Below, in pieces: positions 1 through 10,040 of a DNA stretch of 21,905 nucleotides (position 1 is the first letter of the stretch; each line of letters begins with the position of its first letter). The stretch comes from Rodentolepis nana. Lineage: Eukaryota > Platyhelminthes > Cestoda > Cyclophyllidea > Hymenolepididae. The stretch covers positions 1-21,905 of the forward strand of contig UZAE01000520.1 in assembly GCA_900617975.1 (NCBI GenBank), given 5' to 3'. The position numbers and the translations under genes were made by a program. The notes beneath the pieces were generated by a model that had not been told where the DNA came from, made no database searches, and worked only from the letters and a program-made list of their open reading frames with translations.

Positions 1-426
1 CCCCCCACCTCCTCTCTTGGCTAATTTTCTAATAACAACTTGGGTGGTCTTGGTTGAGGACGCATGTGGTGCTTGTGTGGATTATGCCACCCACCTTCCC
101 ACCTCCCCTCTTGCCTGTGTTCACATACATCTATAAATAAACTATATGTGTATATCGAGTTGTATTTATCACGATGTGCTATTTGGCTGAAAATTGCTGT
201 TCATTTGACTGTCTGATTCGGAAGATTATACAATCAAATTTTTTTTGCTACCACATTTCAATTTCTCACTTCACTTTAAGCTATCTTCATGTTCCATCGT
301 GTTACCTATGTGCAAATGGCAAAAAGGCAATATCTACAATTTTATTTAAATTTATTATGTTAAACTATTCGGTTTATACGGTTAGGCAATGGCTCCTTTC
401 AAGTTTAAAATATTTAAAATATTTAG
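1..426. other. Gene-free AT-rich flank
   Basis: No convincing gene is visible. Two pyrimidine-rich patches occur near the left end (about 1-20 and 88-115). The one open frame here (174-431) has a composition typical of translated AT-rich noncoding DNA and no recognisable domain. Confidence 0.6.
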
Positions 427-711
427 AATGAGCACAAATACTCATGAGGCAAGAAAAGTCTATAAACCGGCAGTTGACTTCTCAGTTCAAACTACCTTGT
501 CCCCACTGCATGTCATATTCGACCACTTCCACAGTACTCACCTTGCCTTGTTCTCTACCATTGTGTCTGTCTCTTTTACCTATTTGAATCGCTCTTCCGT
601 TCCTCCTTTCCACTTTTTTGATCTTACCTGTTCTTCTCCTCTGCGAAGCTCGAAGTCAACTAAAGGGCCAAAGATAACTATCAAAACGCCTGCCATTTGA
701 TATAAATATTT
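427..711 (+). repeat. Retroposon family copy R1 (5'-eroded)
   Basis: Copy of the ~300 bp family described under R4. The leading GGGGTGTGCGATAG block is unrecognisable. Similarity starts near the degraded TACTCAT..GGCAA segment and runs through CCGGCAGTTGACTTC, the CATATTC.ACCACTTCCACAGTACTCACC core, GAAGTCAACTAAAGGG and GCCTGCCATTTGATATAAATA. Both arms of the internal inverted repeat (AGTTGACTTC and GAAGTCAACT) are intact. The flanks are so AT-rich that target-site duplications cannot be assigned. The open frame at 389-700 is a by-product of this repeat. Confidence 0.85.
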
Positions 712-1511
712 TTACGTTCGCTCATTTCCGAATATACTTAGAATTATTGAAGTGGAAGAAACCCTGTGTCGGGAGGATATGACTATATGTCATTACTAGT
801 CTCAACTATCGGCTTTGGGTGTAATAAGAGGCATAATAAAGTACAGATTCAGCTTAACCTGCCAACTTCCATGAATATGGAGTCAAATCATTTAAACGCG
901 TCCTTCCAGAATTAATGTGAAACTCGTGTTACCTTGTCGTCAATATCTAGGCCATTTGATCCCTTCTCACTTCTTTCCCCCTTTATTCTTGCGCCTTCAT
1001 AAGACAAGAATTCTTTAAAGTGTACCTGGAACTCGCGACACCCTTCTTTATAACTAAGATGCTTTCATTGCCTCTAGAATTCCAAGAGATGTGTATGTGA
1101 ATCAATCTGTTATAACTTCTCTTCTTCTATCCGATTTGTACTGTTTTCGGATATTCCATCATGCACAAGCATACAGGATATTAAGTGGAAAAGTGATTTT
1201 CAAAGTGGTGGTAGAGTTCAATCAATCGCTTTTATTTGAGCAGAGGGTTCACTTGATAATTCCATATTAAGACGCTGATGAAACTGCATTACGGTTGTAG
1301 AAAACTATTTAATTTGACTTGATTGTTTAAAAGGTAACTGCTTAGGCTTTAGAGAGTTTTATTTTAAATTATATGTAATAAACAAAGGACTTGAAAGTCC
1401 ACCTCTTCATTGGACTGCTTTGAACATCAAACTATGACATTGGGTTTTATCATGAAGAGCGCGTCAAATAACTTATGCATAAATAAATGTCATTTCATTT
1501 TGGTTGTATTT
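712..1511. other. Intergenic, nothing recognised
   Basis: AT-rich single-copy-looking sequence. I see no exon with a recognisable protein, no RNA gene and no second repeat family. Confidence 0.55.
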
Positions 1512-1525
1512 ATCTTAATCAATCT

Positions 1526-1825
1526 GAGGTGTCCAAAAGACTTACCACCACGTGGTGCAACCTGGACAACGTATATTCATACGCCAAAAAAGTTCATAAA
1601 TCGACAGTTGACTTCAAACTACCATCACTCCACTGTACGTCATATTCCACCACTTCCACAGTACTCATCTTACCTCTGTCTACTACTTTTACATCATCTA
1701 ATCACTTTTCTGTTCCCCCCCCTCTCGATTTTTTCTCACTTTGATATTCCTCCCCTCTGTATAGCCTGAAGTCAACTTAAGGGCTAATGATAACAATCAT
1801 AAAGCCTGCCATTTAAAATAAATAA
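1526..1825 (+). repeat. Retroposon family copy R2 with target-site duplication
   Basis: Nearly full-length copy that begins with a degraded GAGGTGTCC.AAGACTTACC and ends GCCTGCCATTTAAAATAAATAAA. It is flanked by a 14 bp direct repeat, ATCTTAATCAATCT at 1512-1525 and ATCTTAATCAGTCT at 1826-1839 (one mismatch), consistent with target-primed insertion. The CCACGTGG palindrome is intact. It shares the diagnostic variant AAATCGACAGTTGACTTC with R6. The overlapping plus-strand open frames (1410-1769, 1487-1744) are chance frames inside the repeat. Confidence 0.92.
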
Positions 1826-1839
1826 ATCTTAATCAGTCT

Positions 1840-4800
1840 CCATCTTTCGTTAACTATCGCCTGCCATATTGATTTATAGTTTGCCCTCAGGCCTTTGAAA
1901 ATTGGTTGAAATGCCCACTTAAAGCCTACATTCATCCGAAATACCTCTCTCTCCCCCTCCCTCTCACACACACAAATGTCCCACTGTCTGCACATGACCC
2001 AGGCCGTAAAGGTCACCAACACGGCAGGGAGGCAGGACAGGCAATGACGAGAGTGCCTGATGGACACAACAGTCGCATGGCCAAATAAATGGAACGACAT
2101 TCTGGGGATTAGAGCTAGGTGTGTGTCCGGTAAATGGTAGGCGACTGGGTGCTGGGGCGCATATCTGCACATATTTTCTACTGTCATTTCATCCTCACTT
2201 TTGCCCGCTCCAACTCCCTCCTCTCACTTGTTCCCCCCCCCCCCCCCCCCCCCACCCCCCCCACCCCACACACCCCACACACACACACTCCTAGAGGTTA
2301 TCCTGATACGTACTCCTCTACGTGTTTACGCGTTTGTTGATGTTATTGGCAAGACCTTGGCCAAACTATTAGCCACTTAAAAAGTTTGAAGCAACCTAAT
2401 TTTCTTTTAAAATATTATTAAGATATTTTTTGTGGTTTCGTCTGCCGATATGCCTTGTTGTCGAAGATAATTCTTCTGCATTGGCATTGGCAAATCATTC
2501 TCTTGTCTCTTTACGAAAATGAGCGCCACATTTCGTTAATCTCCTGAATATGAATTCCATGGAGTATTCAACTAATTGTCAATACTCCTTTTCGAAGCAA
2601 TTCGGCTCAATGCGTGGGATGTTCTAATTAAAATTAGGAAAATTTGACGTATATGCTCATGAATACATCACCAGAGAAAAAGAATGCTTGGAAAAAGACT
2701 GCATTAAGCCGTCAGCATTTAGTTGGAAACATCTCATGCAGCATAAATTCTGATGGGTAGAAACGGAATAACTAAATAGACCATATTAGGTATAGGAAAA
2801 TCCTAGGATCACTGAGGCCGTAAATCCACTAACAACCTGAACCCATATTTAACAGCTTAGAATCCACAATGTTCCTCGATTTACCTGTAATCGGAGGTGC
2901 TTTCCATAAAGACGACTAAATTAGAACTGAACAAGCAATGATTTAAGTATGTCATATTTTACCTAAAGTTGACTGTTAACTTGAACGATTCTAGATTTAT
3001 TTATTTGATTTGAATTAAATGAAGAATATATTTTGTTCCATAAACAAAAAAAAACGATGGAACTAATTCAGTTTGAGTAGGATTGCACAAAGTCGACTCC
3101 GATTTTAGCTTTCCATCATGTTAACCCCATCTTCATCCACCCAGATTCTGCCTACTTTGACTCCATTAAAAGACTATCATGATACAATTTCCTGCCATGA
3201 AGCTGGGCGGTTCTTTGAGCACTTTGTAGGTGGCATTAACTGAAATAAGTTGCCTTTGCGTGAGCAAAAACATTAAGCTTTAATGTTGTATAGAGGTAAA
3301 TGATTCCAAATGAAGAAATATGGCCACTGATATTTCATACAAAAGAGGAAAAAATGGCCGGATCCTCTTAAACAATTTTAACGGACTCTAAACTCCAAGG
3401 AAACGAGAGGTTATGCCGATAAGGCTTCTACGGTACCTAAATTTTATGGGTAAGGTAATTGCAAGCCCTTAAAAAATCATGAAAAAGAGGGAAATTTTTC
3501 TATTTCTAGTCACCTGAGGTTGGACCTCGTGGGGTGGAGCGATTAGGTACTATTGTTTGAAAAAAATTAATTCAATTGGACAGCTGGTGATTGCACAGTA
3601 TGTGCCAATAAGATAAATCCAAGTTTGAAAGTAAGTGTCAAGACTTTAGATCCCTTCCTCTAACGTGATAGGTGGAGCAATTTTTGTATTAAAATATATT
3701 GGCGCATAATTGGCATTGGCAATAAATGCAAAAAGGTACGGGTTCCGGCTTTCAGTGGCAAGTTACAACTTAGCAACATGAAAATTTTTTGGTTGAGAAC
3801 AACTTGCTAAAAACTATCCTGGTAGGTAATAAGTAGATGCTTGAGACAATGACTAGGGGAGGGGGAGGGGACAATCATTAACCATGACACAGCATATCAA
3901 GTAGGAAAACAAAGTTTAAAATGTTAATAGGGAATATTTACATAAGTAGTGAGCATTACTAATAACGCAATTACATTTCATCGAAGCATAAAAAAAAACT
4001 TGCTGGTTGTGGAGAAGGTGATCAAGGAATAAAATTCCTTTCCTTTTACCTCTGGGTGCAAGTTTTTAATTCCTCTTTCGAAATTAAAGCAGCTCTCTGG
4101 AACGCGAAACAAAATGAAATATACGCCTCGAAAGTGCTTATGCAAATACGATCCTCAGAAAGAGGAGAAATCAAAGCTAATAATTAGATTATCAAAATGC
4201 AGAAAAGATAGACATGCCTCTCCGTTTTTTGTATCAAAATTTGAATACTAAAAGTTCTATTTCGCATTTATGTCCGTCTTGATCTTTAAATAAAAAAAAC
4301 CTTTTGAAAGCACTCATACGTCACTCGATTCTCAGAAACAGGTTGTGCTTTAAAATTTTGGGTTCCGGGATTTGACACGCGGGTTTTAAAACCAATTCAT
4401 TTTTGCAATATCCACAGTCTATTGGTTAGTTGATTATGTTGGTTGGTACTGTGGCAAAGGGCGAAATAGATTTGATAAAATCGAACTAACTTTTCGCATC
4501 ATTTATTAGTATCTTCAATTTTTGTAGATTCTTTTATACTAATTTTAATTCATTTAAAAATGAAACAATACGTATTTCTTAGAATGGTAGTCACCTTACA
4601 ATTTTATTTTTAAACATTCCGACTGTGTTAATACGGTTGTATTGAGCATATACAGTTCAAGCAATACTTTTTTCTGGCTATAAATTTGTATTTATTTAAT
4701 AATCATTACACGTTACCTTAAACAGGAATTAAATGCATAATATAACATGCTAAAAATGTAAATAGCATGAACTCTATCCACGCGAAGCACTGCATAATCT

Positions 4801-6677
4801 TGTTATACGATTTTTTTGGTAATTGGCAATGAAATTGGACACTCATTCAATTGTTCGGGTAACTTGAGTTTGCGTGGATCAGAAAATATAACTTCAATTA
4901 AATAAATTTTTGGAATATTTTATTTAATTTTGATGGTAGTGGGGAAATAACAAAAGAATTACGTTTCAATCACATTGTAAATTACATCAGATAGACATTT
5001 ATTATTTCACGACTTAAAAATACTGAAATAAAGTATTGCAGGCAAATACTGCTTGAAATTACTAATAGTTTGAAAAATTTTCCTGAATAACGCTGGATTT
5101 ATTGAAGGTGCTTGATGTTATTTCCGCGCGCATTTGGATGGCCGCGTTAAAATAGCACTTTACTCGTACCATTGGTTAACTTCGCGAAAGTGCAAAGTAT
5201 CACATGCATGATTGTAAAACAGACGTGATCAAAAATCCCTTTATCACGAACATGCAAGAAGCTCTTGGGAAAGGGTATTTCCTTCTGAAACACCCATTTA
5301 ATTTGCCATTATGTTAGCAAAGGTGGCCTTCGTAAAACCAATTTTTGATAAGTCTCTAATGACATCTTTTTCATTGACATGATATTTACTGATTGATCAC
5401 GATGGGGCTTACGACACCGCTTCAACTCTAATTGCAAAATCGAAATTAAGTCAATGCATTCATTTAAGTCGAATCAGCTGTGTGCTCGACTTTTTTGGGT
5501 TCAAATATCATCTTCACTCTGGTATCTCACGTTTAACTCGCTCTTTATCGCTGTTTTCTTTGGGCGGCTTAGATTTCTCCAATCGCCAGTTTTTAATTGT
5601 ACTCGAAATTAGTGGGGGGACGAAAACGGGGTCTAAATGAAATGACTAAAGGGCACATTAAGAATTATGGTACTCAATCAAATCGGGATAATTTACAAGG
5701 CCTGTAAATGTAGTAGACAACTGACTACTATTCAGAAGTGGACAGTTTTTAATATATTTTCATCGTCACAACTTGTTTTATTATTTTGATTTTACTCTCT
5801 CCATCAAAAGCAAAAACAGGGTTTCAGTTGCACTCTGTATTGAGCGTGGAAAGATGGGAAAAACGAGTCTTAAAACAGAATTGAAATATGTTAGTAGAAG
5901 TAAAATGTGCGAAAATCACTTCCCTTAAATAGTCATTTTTTACTCTAGAACATAAAAGCCTCTCCGAATTTTGAAGTTCATTAAGGCACACTACTAATAA
6001 GGTAAAATTCAGTGAACTAACTTTCGAAAATTGGACGTATGGGTGGTTTTGAATAGTTCATGATAACTATCATTGCACGCTTGTTCATGCATTTCCACTC
6101 CTTACTCAGGGGCAACTATTGAACACTGCTTTGAATCGTTTACAAAATACCAAGGGAACACCAGGTTACAGTGTGTTTTACTTTTTAAATACTTCCATCT
6201 TCAATTTATGGAATAAGGCTGTAGGAAGGACAGTTGATGGCAATTAAGAGTAATAAATGAAATGAATTATTTTCCTCTTGGACATCTTTTGAACAAAGAA
6301 AGATTTTTCTGGCTTCTGAGACTATTTTTCTTCTCTTCCTATTGTAAATGAATGCTTTCATTAGTGAGAATTGGCTTTTATCATAATTTAATTGTCTGTT
6401 GCTATGGCAATTAGAGTAAAAGGTACAAAAACACTCGCATTTTTCTCAATGGAACTCGAAATTGCAGTGGATATGAAGAGGTTAGAATGATTGAAGGAAC
6501 GGTCATAATTTACTGACTTGTTTTAGCAACCTTCTTGAAAATATTATTTATTGTAGTAAGTATAGTTAATTACTTGTTGGAACAGTTGAGAGGACTGGAT
6601 TGGCAAAAGAAACCGACTAACGTACGTACTTTTAACGCGCTACTGAATCTGAAACAGTAAAGCAAATTTTACAAATT
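1840..6677. other. Long gene-free intergenic region
   Basis: About 4.8 kb of AT-rich sequence without a frame that I can assign to a protein family. Segment 1960-2180 is less AT-rich and has open frames on both strands (for example minus 1813-2187), but their products are rich in Cys, His and Arg with no known domain. A G-rich patch (GGGGAGGGGGAGGGG) lies at 3856-3870. Short A runs (for example 3045-3054) are scattered. No tRNA-like fold or CRISPR-like periodicity was seen. Confidence 0.5.
2233..2290. repeat. Poly-C and (CA)n low-complexity tract
   Basis: An uninterrupted run of 21 C is followed by C-rich blocks separated by single A, grading into a (CA)n microsatellite. The minus strand is therefore a long G tract. 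Such tracts are length-unstable and sequencing-error prone, so the exact run length is uncertain. The frame reading poly-Pro through it (2134-2340) is not a gene. Confidence 0.93.
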
Positions 6678-6981
6678 CAATAGACTTACCTCCACGTGAT
6701 GCACCCTGGCCAACGTATACTTATACGGCGAAAATCTATTAATCGGCAGTTGACTTCTCACTTCAAACCACCATCACCCCACTGTATGTCATATTCCACC
6801 ACTTTCACAGTACTCACCTTACCTATTTTCTACCTTTGCGTCAGTAGCTTTAAAATCTTTGAGGCACTCCTCTGTTCCCTCGACTTTTTTCACTTTGATG
6901 TCCATTCCCTTCTGGGAAGCCTGAAGTCAACTAAAGGGCTAATGATAACTACCAAAGCGCCTGCCATTTGAATTAGATAAA
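6678..6981 (+). repeat. Retroposon family copy R3
   Basis: Family copy missing the first ~10 bases. It begins CAATAGACTTACCTCCACGTGATGC, so the CACGTG core has a point change after it, and ends GCCTGCCATTTGAATTAGAT. It carries the TTAATCGGCAGTTGACTTC variant shared with R4. Both inverted-repeat arms are intact. I could not identify a clear target-site duplication. The plus-strand frame at 6696-6971 is a chance frame through the repeat and parallels the frames in R2 and R4. Confidence 0.9.
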
Positions 6982-8367
6982 CTTAAATCCATCGGTGGAA
7001 CCACTGCCTACTCAATAGAGAGAAATTATACTACCTCAATAATTCATCTCGTTGCTACTGAAGTATGATCCATTTCCACAATCTTAATGTTTTCAGATGG
7101 AGAAAACTTAACACTGTTTTAACTCAAACTTAAAGCAAAACAATGAATGGGAAGGAAATGTAAAAAGCGATAGATAATGATTAATAGCTCGAAGATAGGT
7201 TTGCTCTAAAAGGAAACACAAACCAACTGTAAATAATTCAAAGACGGTTACTTAATAGATATAAGTAGAAATCTGCTTTGGAGAAATTTCCTATAAAATA
7301 ATTATTTAAAAATGGTAAGTGACGCATAAGGACGAAATGCAAAATTTTGGTAGAAATATACAACGCATAACTTTTCAACACCAGCAACTTTTCAAATGTA
7401 CCTCATGGATATTGAAAAGAGGATTACAACACAGTTTCGCATACTTTGATTGTTAACGGCTGTAGCGGATTGCTACGCTAGTAAAGCCTGACTGACTCAG
7501 AAATCTCTATGGCAGATTCACCTACATCTAGCTAGACTCCCAGAACCAGCTAAGCTATAGCCCAGCTATAAAGGAAACAGCCGTGTAGCACGTTTACCCA
7601 GTGAGCATATTGTGGATAAAGTGTACACGCAGGTCGCTTAATCATGATCAGGGTGGGGGATTAGGTTAAACAGAGGTTAATGATTGGTCACTGTTTGTAC
7701 GATCGCTGCACACAGAGTTATACGGCGCACCTCCCAATCCTGGCGACCACCTCCCAATCATGGCGTGCAAACATGCGATGACGTGTCCAACACGGCAATT
7801 AATTTCATACTTAAATGCATATGGGCTGCTACCTGGTAAAAGATGGTGAGTAAAAAGTTCTCAGGAAAATGTTATAACTTTAAGTTGAACGAATATTTAC
7901 AAGTACAAACATATCTTTAGGGTCTCCTCAATAACACACCCGTCCAAACATTCCATGTAATAATAGTTAAAAAGACATGAACCAATCAGTACACACCATC
8001 AGCTGCTTTCAGGTGGCAAGTCAAAGGTTAATAAATGCCGCTCAACAAAATTGTACATTGGAAGCTAAGACATCAGCCAATCGATGCTCAATAATAGGCA
8101 AATGGAAGAACGATTTAAAATCATTAAAAATGAATTCAATATTTATCAGAACGTGAAAAACAGCCTCAGAAGCCACGACGACAAAGTGCGGTACAGCAAG
8201 ATTTTCGTTAAGACTTTAACATATTTAACCAACGAATCCTAAATGCTAACATATTTAATGAAAATGCTAAGCAGATATGTAAAAAGAACTAGAATAATTC
8301 CAGCAAGACAATCAGTATGGTAAATTGCGAAAAATGAAAGCAAATGCATCACAAGTGTAAGTACCAA
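6982..8367. other. Intergenic region downstream of the minus-strand RPLP1 gene
   Basis: No coding exon was recognised. It holds a 20 bp tandem duplication at 7728-7767 and several short inverted repeats near 7525-7580 made of AGCTA/TAGCT words. The region 8150-8400 leads into the RPLP1 3' end. Confidence 0.5.
7728..7767. repeat. Two-unit 20 bp tandem duplication
   Basis: CACCTCCCAATCCTGGCGAC is followed directly by CACCTCCCAATCATGGCGTG. The units match at 17 of 20 positions. This is a local duplication of unknown role. Confidence 0.85.
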
Positions 8368-8393
8368 ATTTATTAATGAGCTCATTAATAAAT
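8368..8393. promoter_or_regulatory. 26 bp perfect palindrome with the RPLP1 (minus copy) poly(A) signal
   Basis: A perfect 13+13 bp palindrome centred on GAGCTC. It places AATAAA on both strands. On the minus strand AATAAA occupies 8369-8374, about 30 nt past the RPLP1 stop codon, a normal position for a polyadenylation signal. The matching place next to the plus-strand copy has diverged and is not palindromic. Confidence 0.7.
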
Positions 8394-8403
8394 ACATAAA
8401 GGA

Positions 8404-8836
8404 TTAGCCAAAGAGATCGAAGCCCATGTCCTCGTCTTCAGACTCGGATTCCTCTTTCTTTTCCTCCTTCTTTTCAGGTACAGGAGCGGCACCTCCGGCT
8501 GGAGCTCCACCGGCTGCTGGGGCAGGTGCGGGAGCAGTAGCTGGGGCAGCAGCAACAGCACATGATGACGAAGCTGCAATTATATCCTTCACGTTGACTC
8601 CATTTAGCGCACTGGCAAACAAGCTACAGAGATAACCCTCAACAAAGTTGCAATTAGCTGCCTTCAAGATGGTGTTGAGCCTGTCAGCTATGGATCAAAA
8701 TGAAGCATGAGTTAGACTTGATAAATGGGATAAGCCACAGAGTAAGAGTATAAAGCAACCTACCTGTAACGTCAAGACCGTCATCAGCGAGAATAAGGGA
8801 GGCGTAGGTGCAAGCGACTTCTGCTTTCGTATCCAT
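8404..8836 (-). CDS. RPLP1: 60S acidic ribosomal protein P1, minus-strand copy
   Basis: Two coding exons: 8764-8836 (start codon at 8836, 24 codons plus one base) and 8687-8404 (ends in TAA). The 76 bp intron has a CAG|GTAGG donor and an ATAG acceptor, phase 1. The 118-residue product starts MDTKAEVACTYASLILADDG, matching the P1 N-terminal helix (ELACIYSALIL type). An Ala/Pro/Gly-rich hinge follows at residues ~58-88, then a Lys/Glu stretch and the acidic tail ending EDEDMGFDLFG. P1 pairs with P2 on P0 to form the large-subunit stalk that recruits elongation-factor GTPases. The usual helix motif EPFWPGLFAKAL reads EGYLCSLFASAL here, so FWP is missing. The protein is identical to that of the plus-strand copy at 9563-9995. 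The frames at 8385-8579 (minus) and 8426-8635 (plus) are shadows. Confidence 0.95.
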
Positions 8837-9562
8837 AGTACTTTAGATGAGCGATAGCCGAATAAAATTCCTTAGCCGAAGAGCACACGCTTAAACTAAA
8901 GAAATTAATGCAATGCACGATGTTCACTTAAACAAACCATGGTTTACATTATGAGATCGTTTTTATGAATATAAATATAAAAGATGTGCTATTTTAAAAG
9001 TTTTATTTTATTAAAAAGCAAGTAATTAACAATGTCATTAGTTCTCTATTGTATTTACATTATTATCGTTCATTAATATCATATACAGACGCGTCTCGGA
9101 ATATTTTGCCTGAAGGAGTAATTGCCACCACATCAATGCTAATGAAGAAAATAAATGAATTATAATTTTCATTTAATTTATTTTTTATTTTTTAATAATA
9201 TTAATAATTTCAGCACAAATATGCGTTTCATCAAACCACACTATATCAAAATTGATAATATTGTTAAATTAGTCAAATAATTAAAATATGTTTAATAAAT
9301 ATTGCTATAAATAATAAGATATCTTTGGTGTAATAATAATGTAAATACAGTAAAGAACTAATGACATTGTTAATTACTTGCTTTTTAATAAACTAAAACT
9401 TTTAAAATAGCACATCTTTTATATTTATATTCATAAAAACGATCTCATAATGTAAACCATGGTTTGTTTAAGTGAACATCGTGCATTGCATTAATTTCTT
9501 TAGTTTAAGCGTGTGCTCTTCGGCTAAGGAATTTTATTCGGCTATCGCTCATCTAAAGTACT
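8837..9562. promoter_or_regulatory. Shared head-to-head 5' region of the RPLP1 pair
   Basis: 726 bp separate the two start codons. Each side carries the same ~230 bp upstream sequence. This includes a 12 bp palindrome AAACCATGGTTT ~100 bp upstream of each ATG (8934-8945 and 9454-9465) and a TTAATTTCTTTAG segment (9491-9503 and its mirror) that could serve as a 5' UTR or trans-splice acceptor. Bidirectional transcription is inferred from the arrangement. No TATA box or start site can be proven. Confidence 0.6.
9067..9332. other. Unique AT-rich spacer of the palindrome
   Basis: About 266 bp with no mirror symmetry, very AT-rich (TTTATTTTTTATTTTTTAATAATATTAATAA type). It separates the two arms. 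No gene seen. Confidence 0.8.
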
Positions 9563-9995
9563 ATGGATACGAAAGCAGAAGTCGCTTGCACCTACGCCTC
9601 CCTTATTCTCGCTGATGACGGTCTTGACGTTACAGGTAGGTTGCTTTATACTCTTACTCTGTGGCTTATCCCATTTATCAAGTCTAACTCATGCTTCATT
9701 TTGATCCATAGCTGACAGGCTCAACACCATCTTGAAGGCAGCTAATTGCAACTTTGTTGAGGGTTATCTCTGTAGCTTGTTTGCCAGTGCGCTAAATGGA
9801 GTCAACGTGAAGGATATAATTGCAGCTTCGTCATCATGTGCTGTTGCTGCTGCCCCAGCTACTGCTCCCGCACCTGCCCCAGCAGCCGGTGGAGCTCCAG
9901 CCGGAGGTGCCGCTCCTGTACCTGAAAAGAAGGAGGAAAAGAAAGAGGAATCCGAGTCTGAAGACGAGGACATGGGCTTCGATCTCTTTGGCTAA
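9563..9995 (+). CDS. RPLP1: 60S acidic ribosomal protein P1, plus-strand copy
   Basis: Coding exons 9563-9635 and 9712-9995 flank a 76 bp intron (donor ACAG|GTAGG, acceptor CCATAG|CTGAC). The split codon gives Ala at residue 25. The start is the first ATG (CTATGGATACG) and gives the family's N-terminal helix. The product has 118 residues against ~114 in most animals: a P0/P2-binding N-terminal domain (~1-57), an Ala/Pro/Gly hinge, a charged KKEEKKEE stretch, and the conserved factor-binding tail ending DMGFDLFG. The protein and intron are identical to the minus-strand copy, but the 3' UTR and poly(A) signal differ, so the two mRNAs can be told apart. It is convergent with the copper ATPase gene. 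Divergence from typical P1 (FWP replaced by YLC, Cys residues in the middle) could reflect lineage drift or a specialised paralogue. Confidence 0.96.
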
Positions 9996-10034
9996 TTCCC
10001 TAATGTACATATTAATAATCGTAAAATAGTAGAA

Positions 10035-10040
10035 ATTAAA
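10035..10040 (+). terminator. Likely poly(A) signal of the plus-strand RPLP1
   Basis: ATTAAA lies 40 nt past the stop codon, the common variant polyadenylation hexamer, and a T/G-rich stretch follows from about 10060. Its counterpart in the minus copy is AATAAA inside the 26 bp palindrome. Confidence 0.55.

Larger units (their letters stand above)
8404..9995. repeat. Large inverted duplication (palindrome) containing both RPLP1 genes
   Basis: The left arm (about 8404-9066) is the reverse complement of the right arm (about 9333-9995), in exact register about 9199.5 with no indel. Coding exons, intron and proximal 5' flanks appear identical. I found only about three substitutions, all in the inner ends of the arms (around 9000-9052 against 9347-9399). 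Similarity stops at the inner spacer and fades just past both stop codons, where the 3' UTRs keep only weak resemblance. Confidence 0.95.

Noticed and set aside
389..700. 103-codon plus-strand frame, with similar ones at 1410-1769, 6696-6971 and 13161-13409.
   Set aside because: They arise inside retroposon copies at slightly different offsets and are interrupted or shifted between copies.
1813..2187. 124-codon minus-strand frame in a less AT-rich patch.
   Set aside because: No recognisable domain, an odd Cys/His/Arg-rich composition, overlapping open frames on both strands, and no supporting splice or poly(A) context.
8426..9973. Ser/Ala/Gly-rich frames antisense to the RPLP1 exons, and a second sense-strand frame.
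   Set aside because: They are shadows of the Ala/Pro/Glu-rich P1 hinge and tail in other frames, duplicated because the genes are duplicated.
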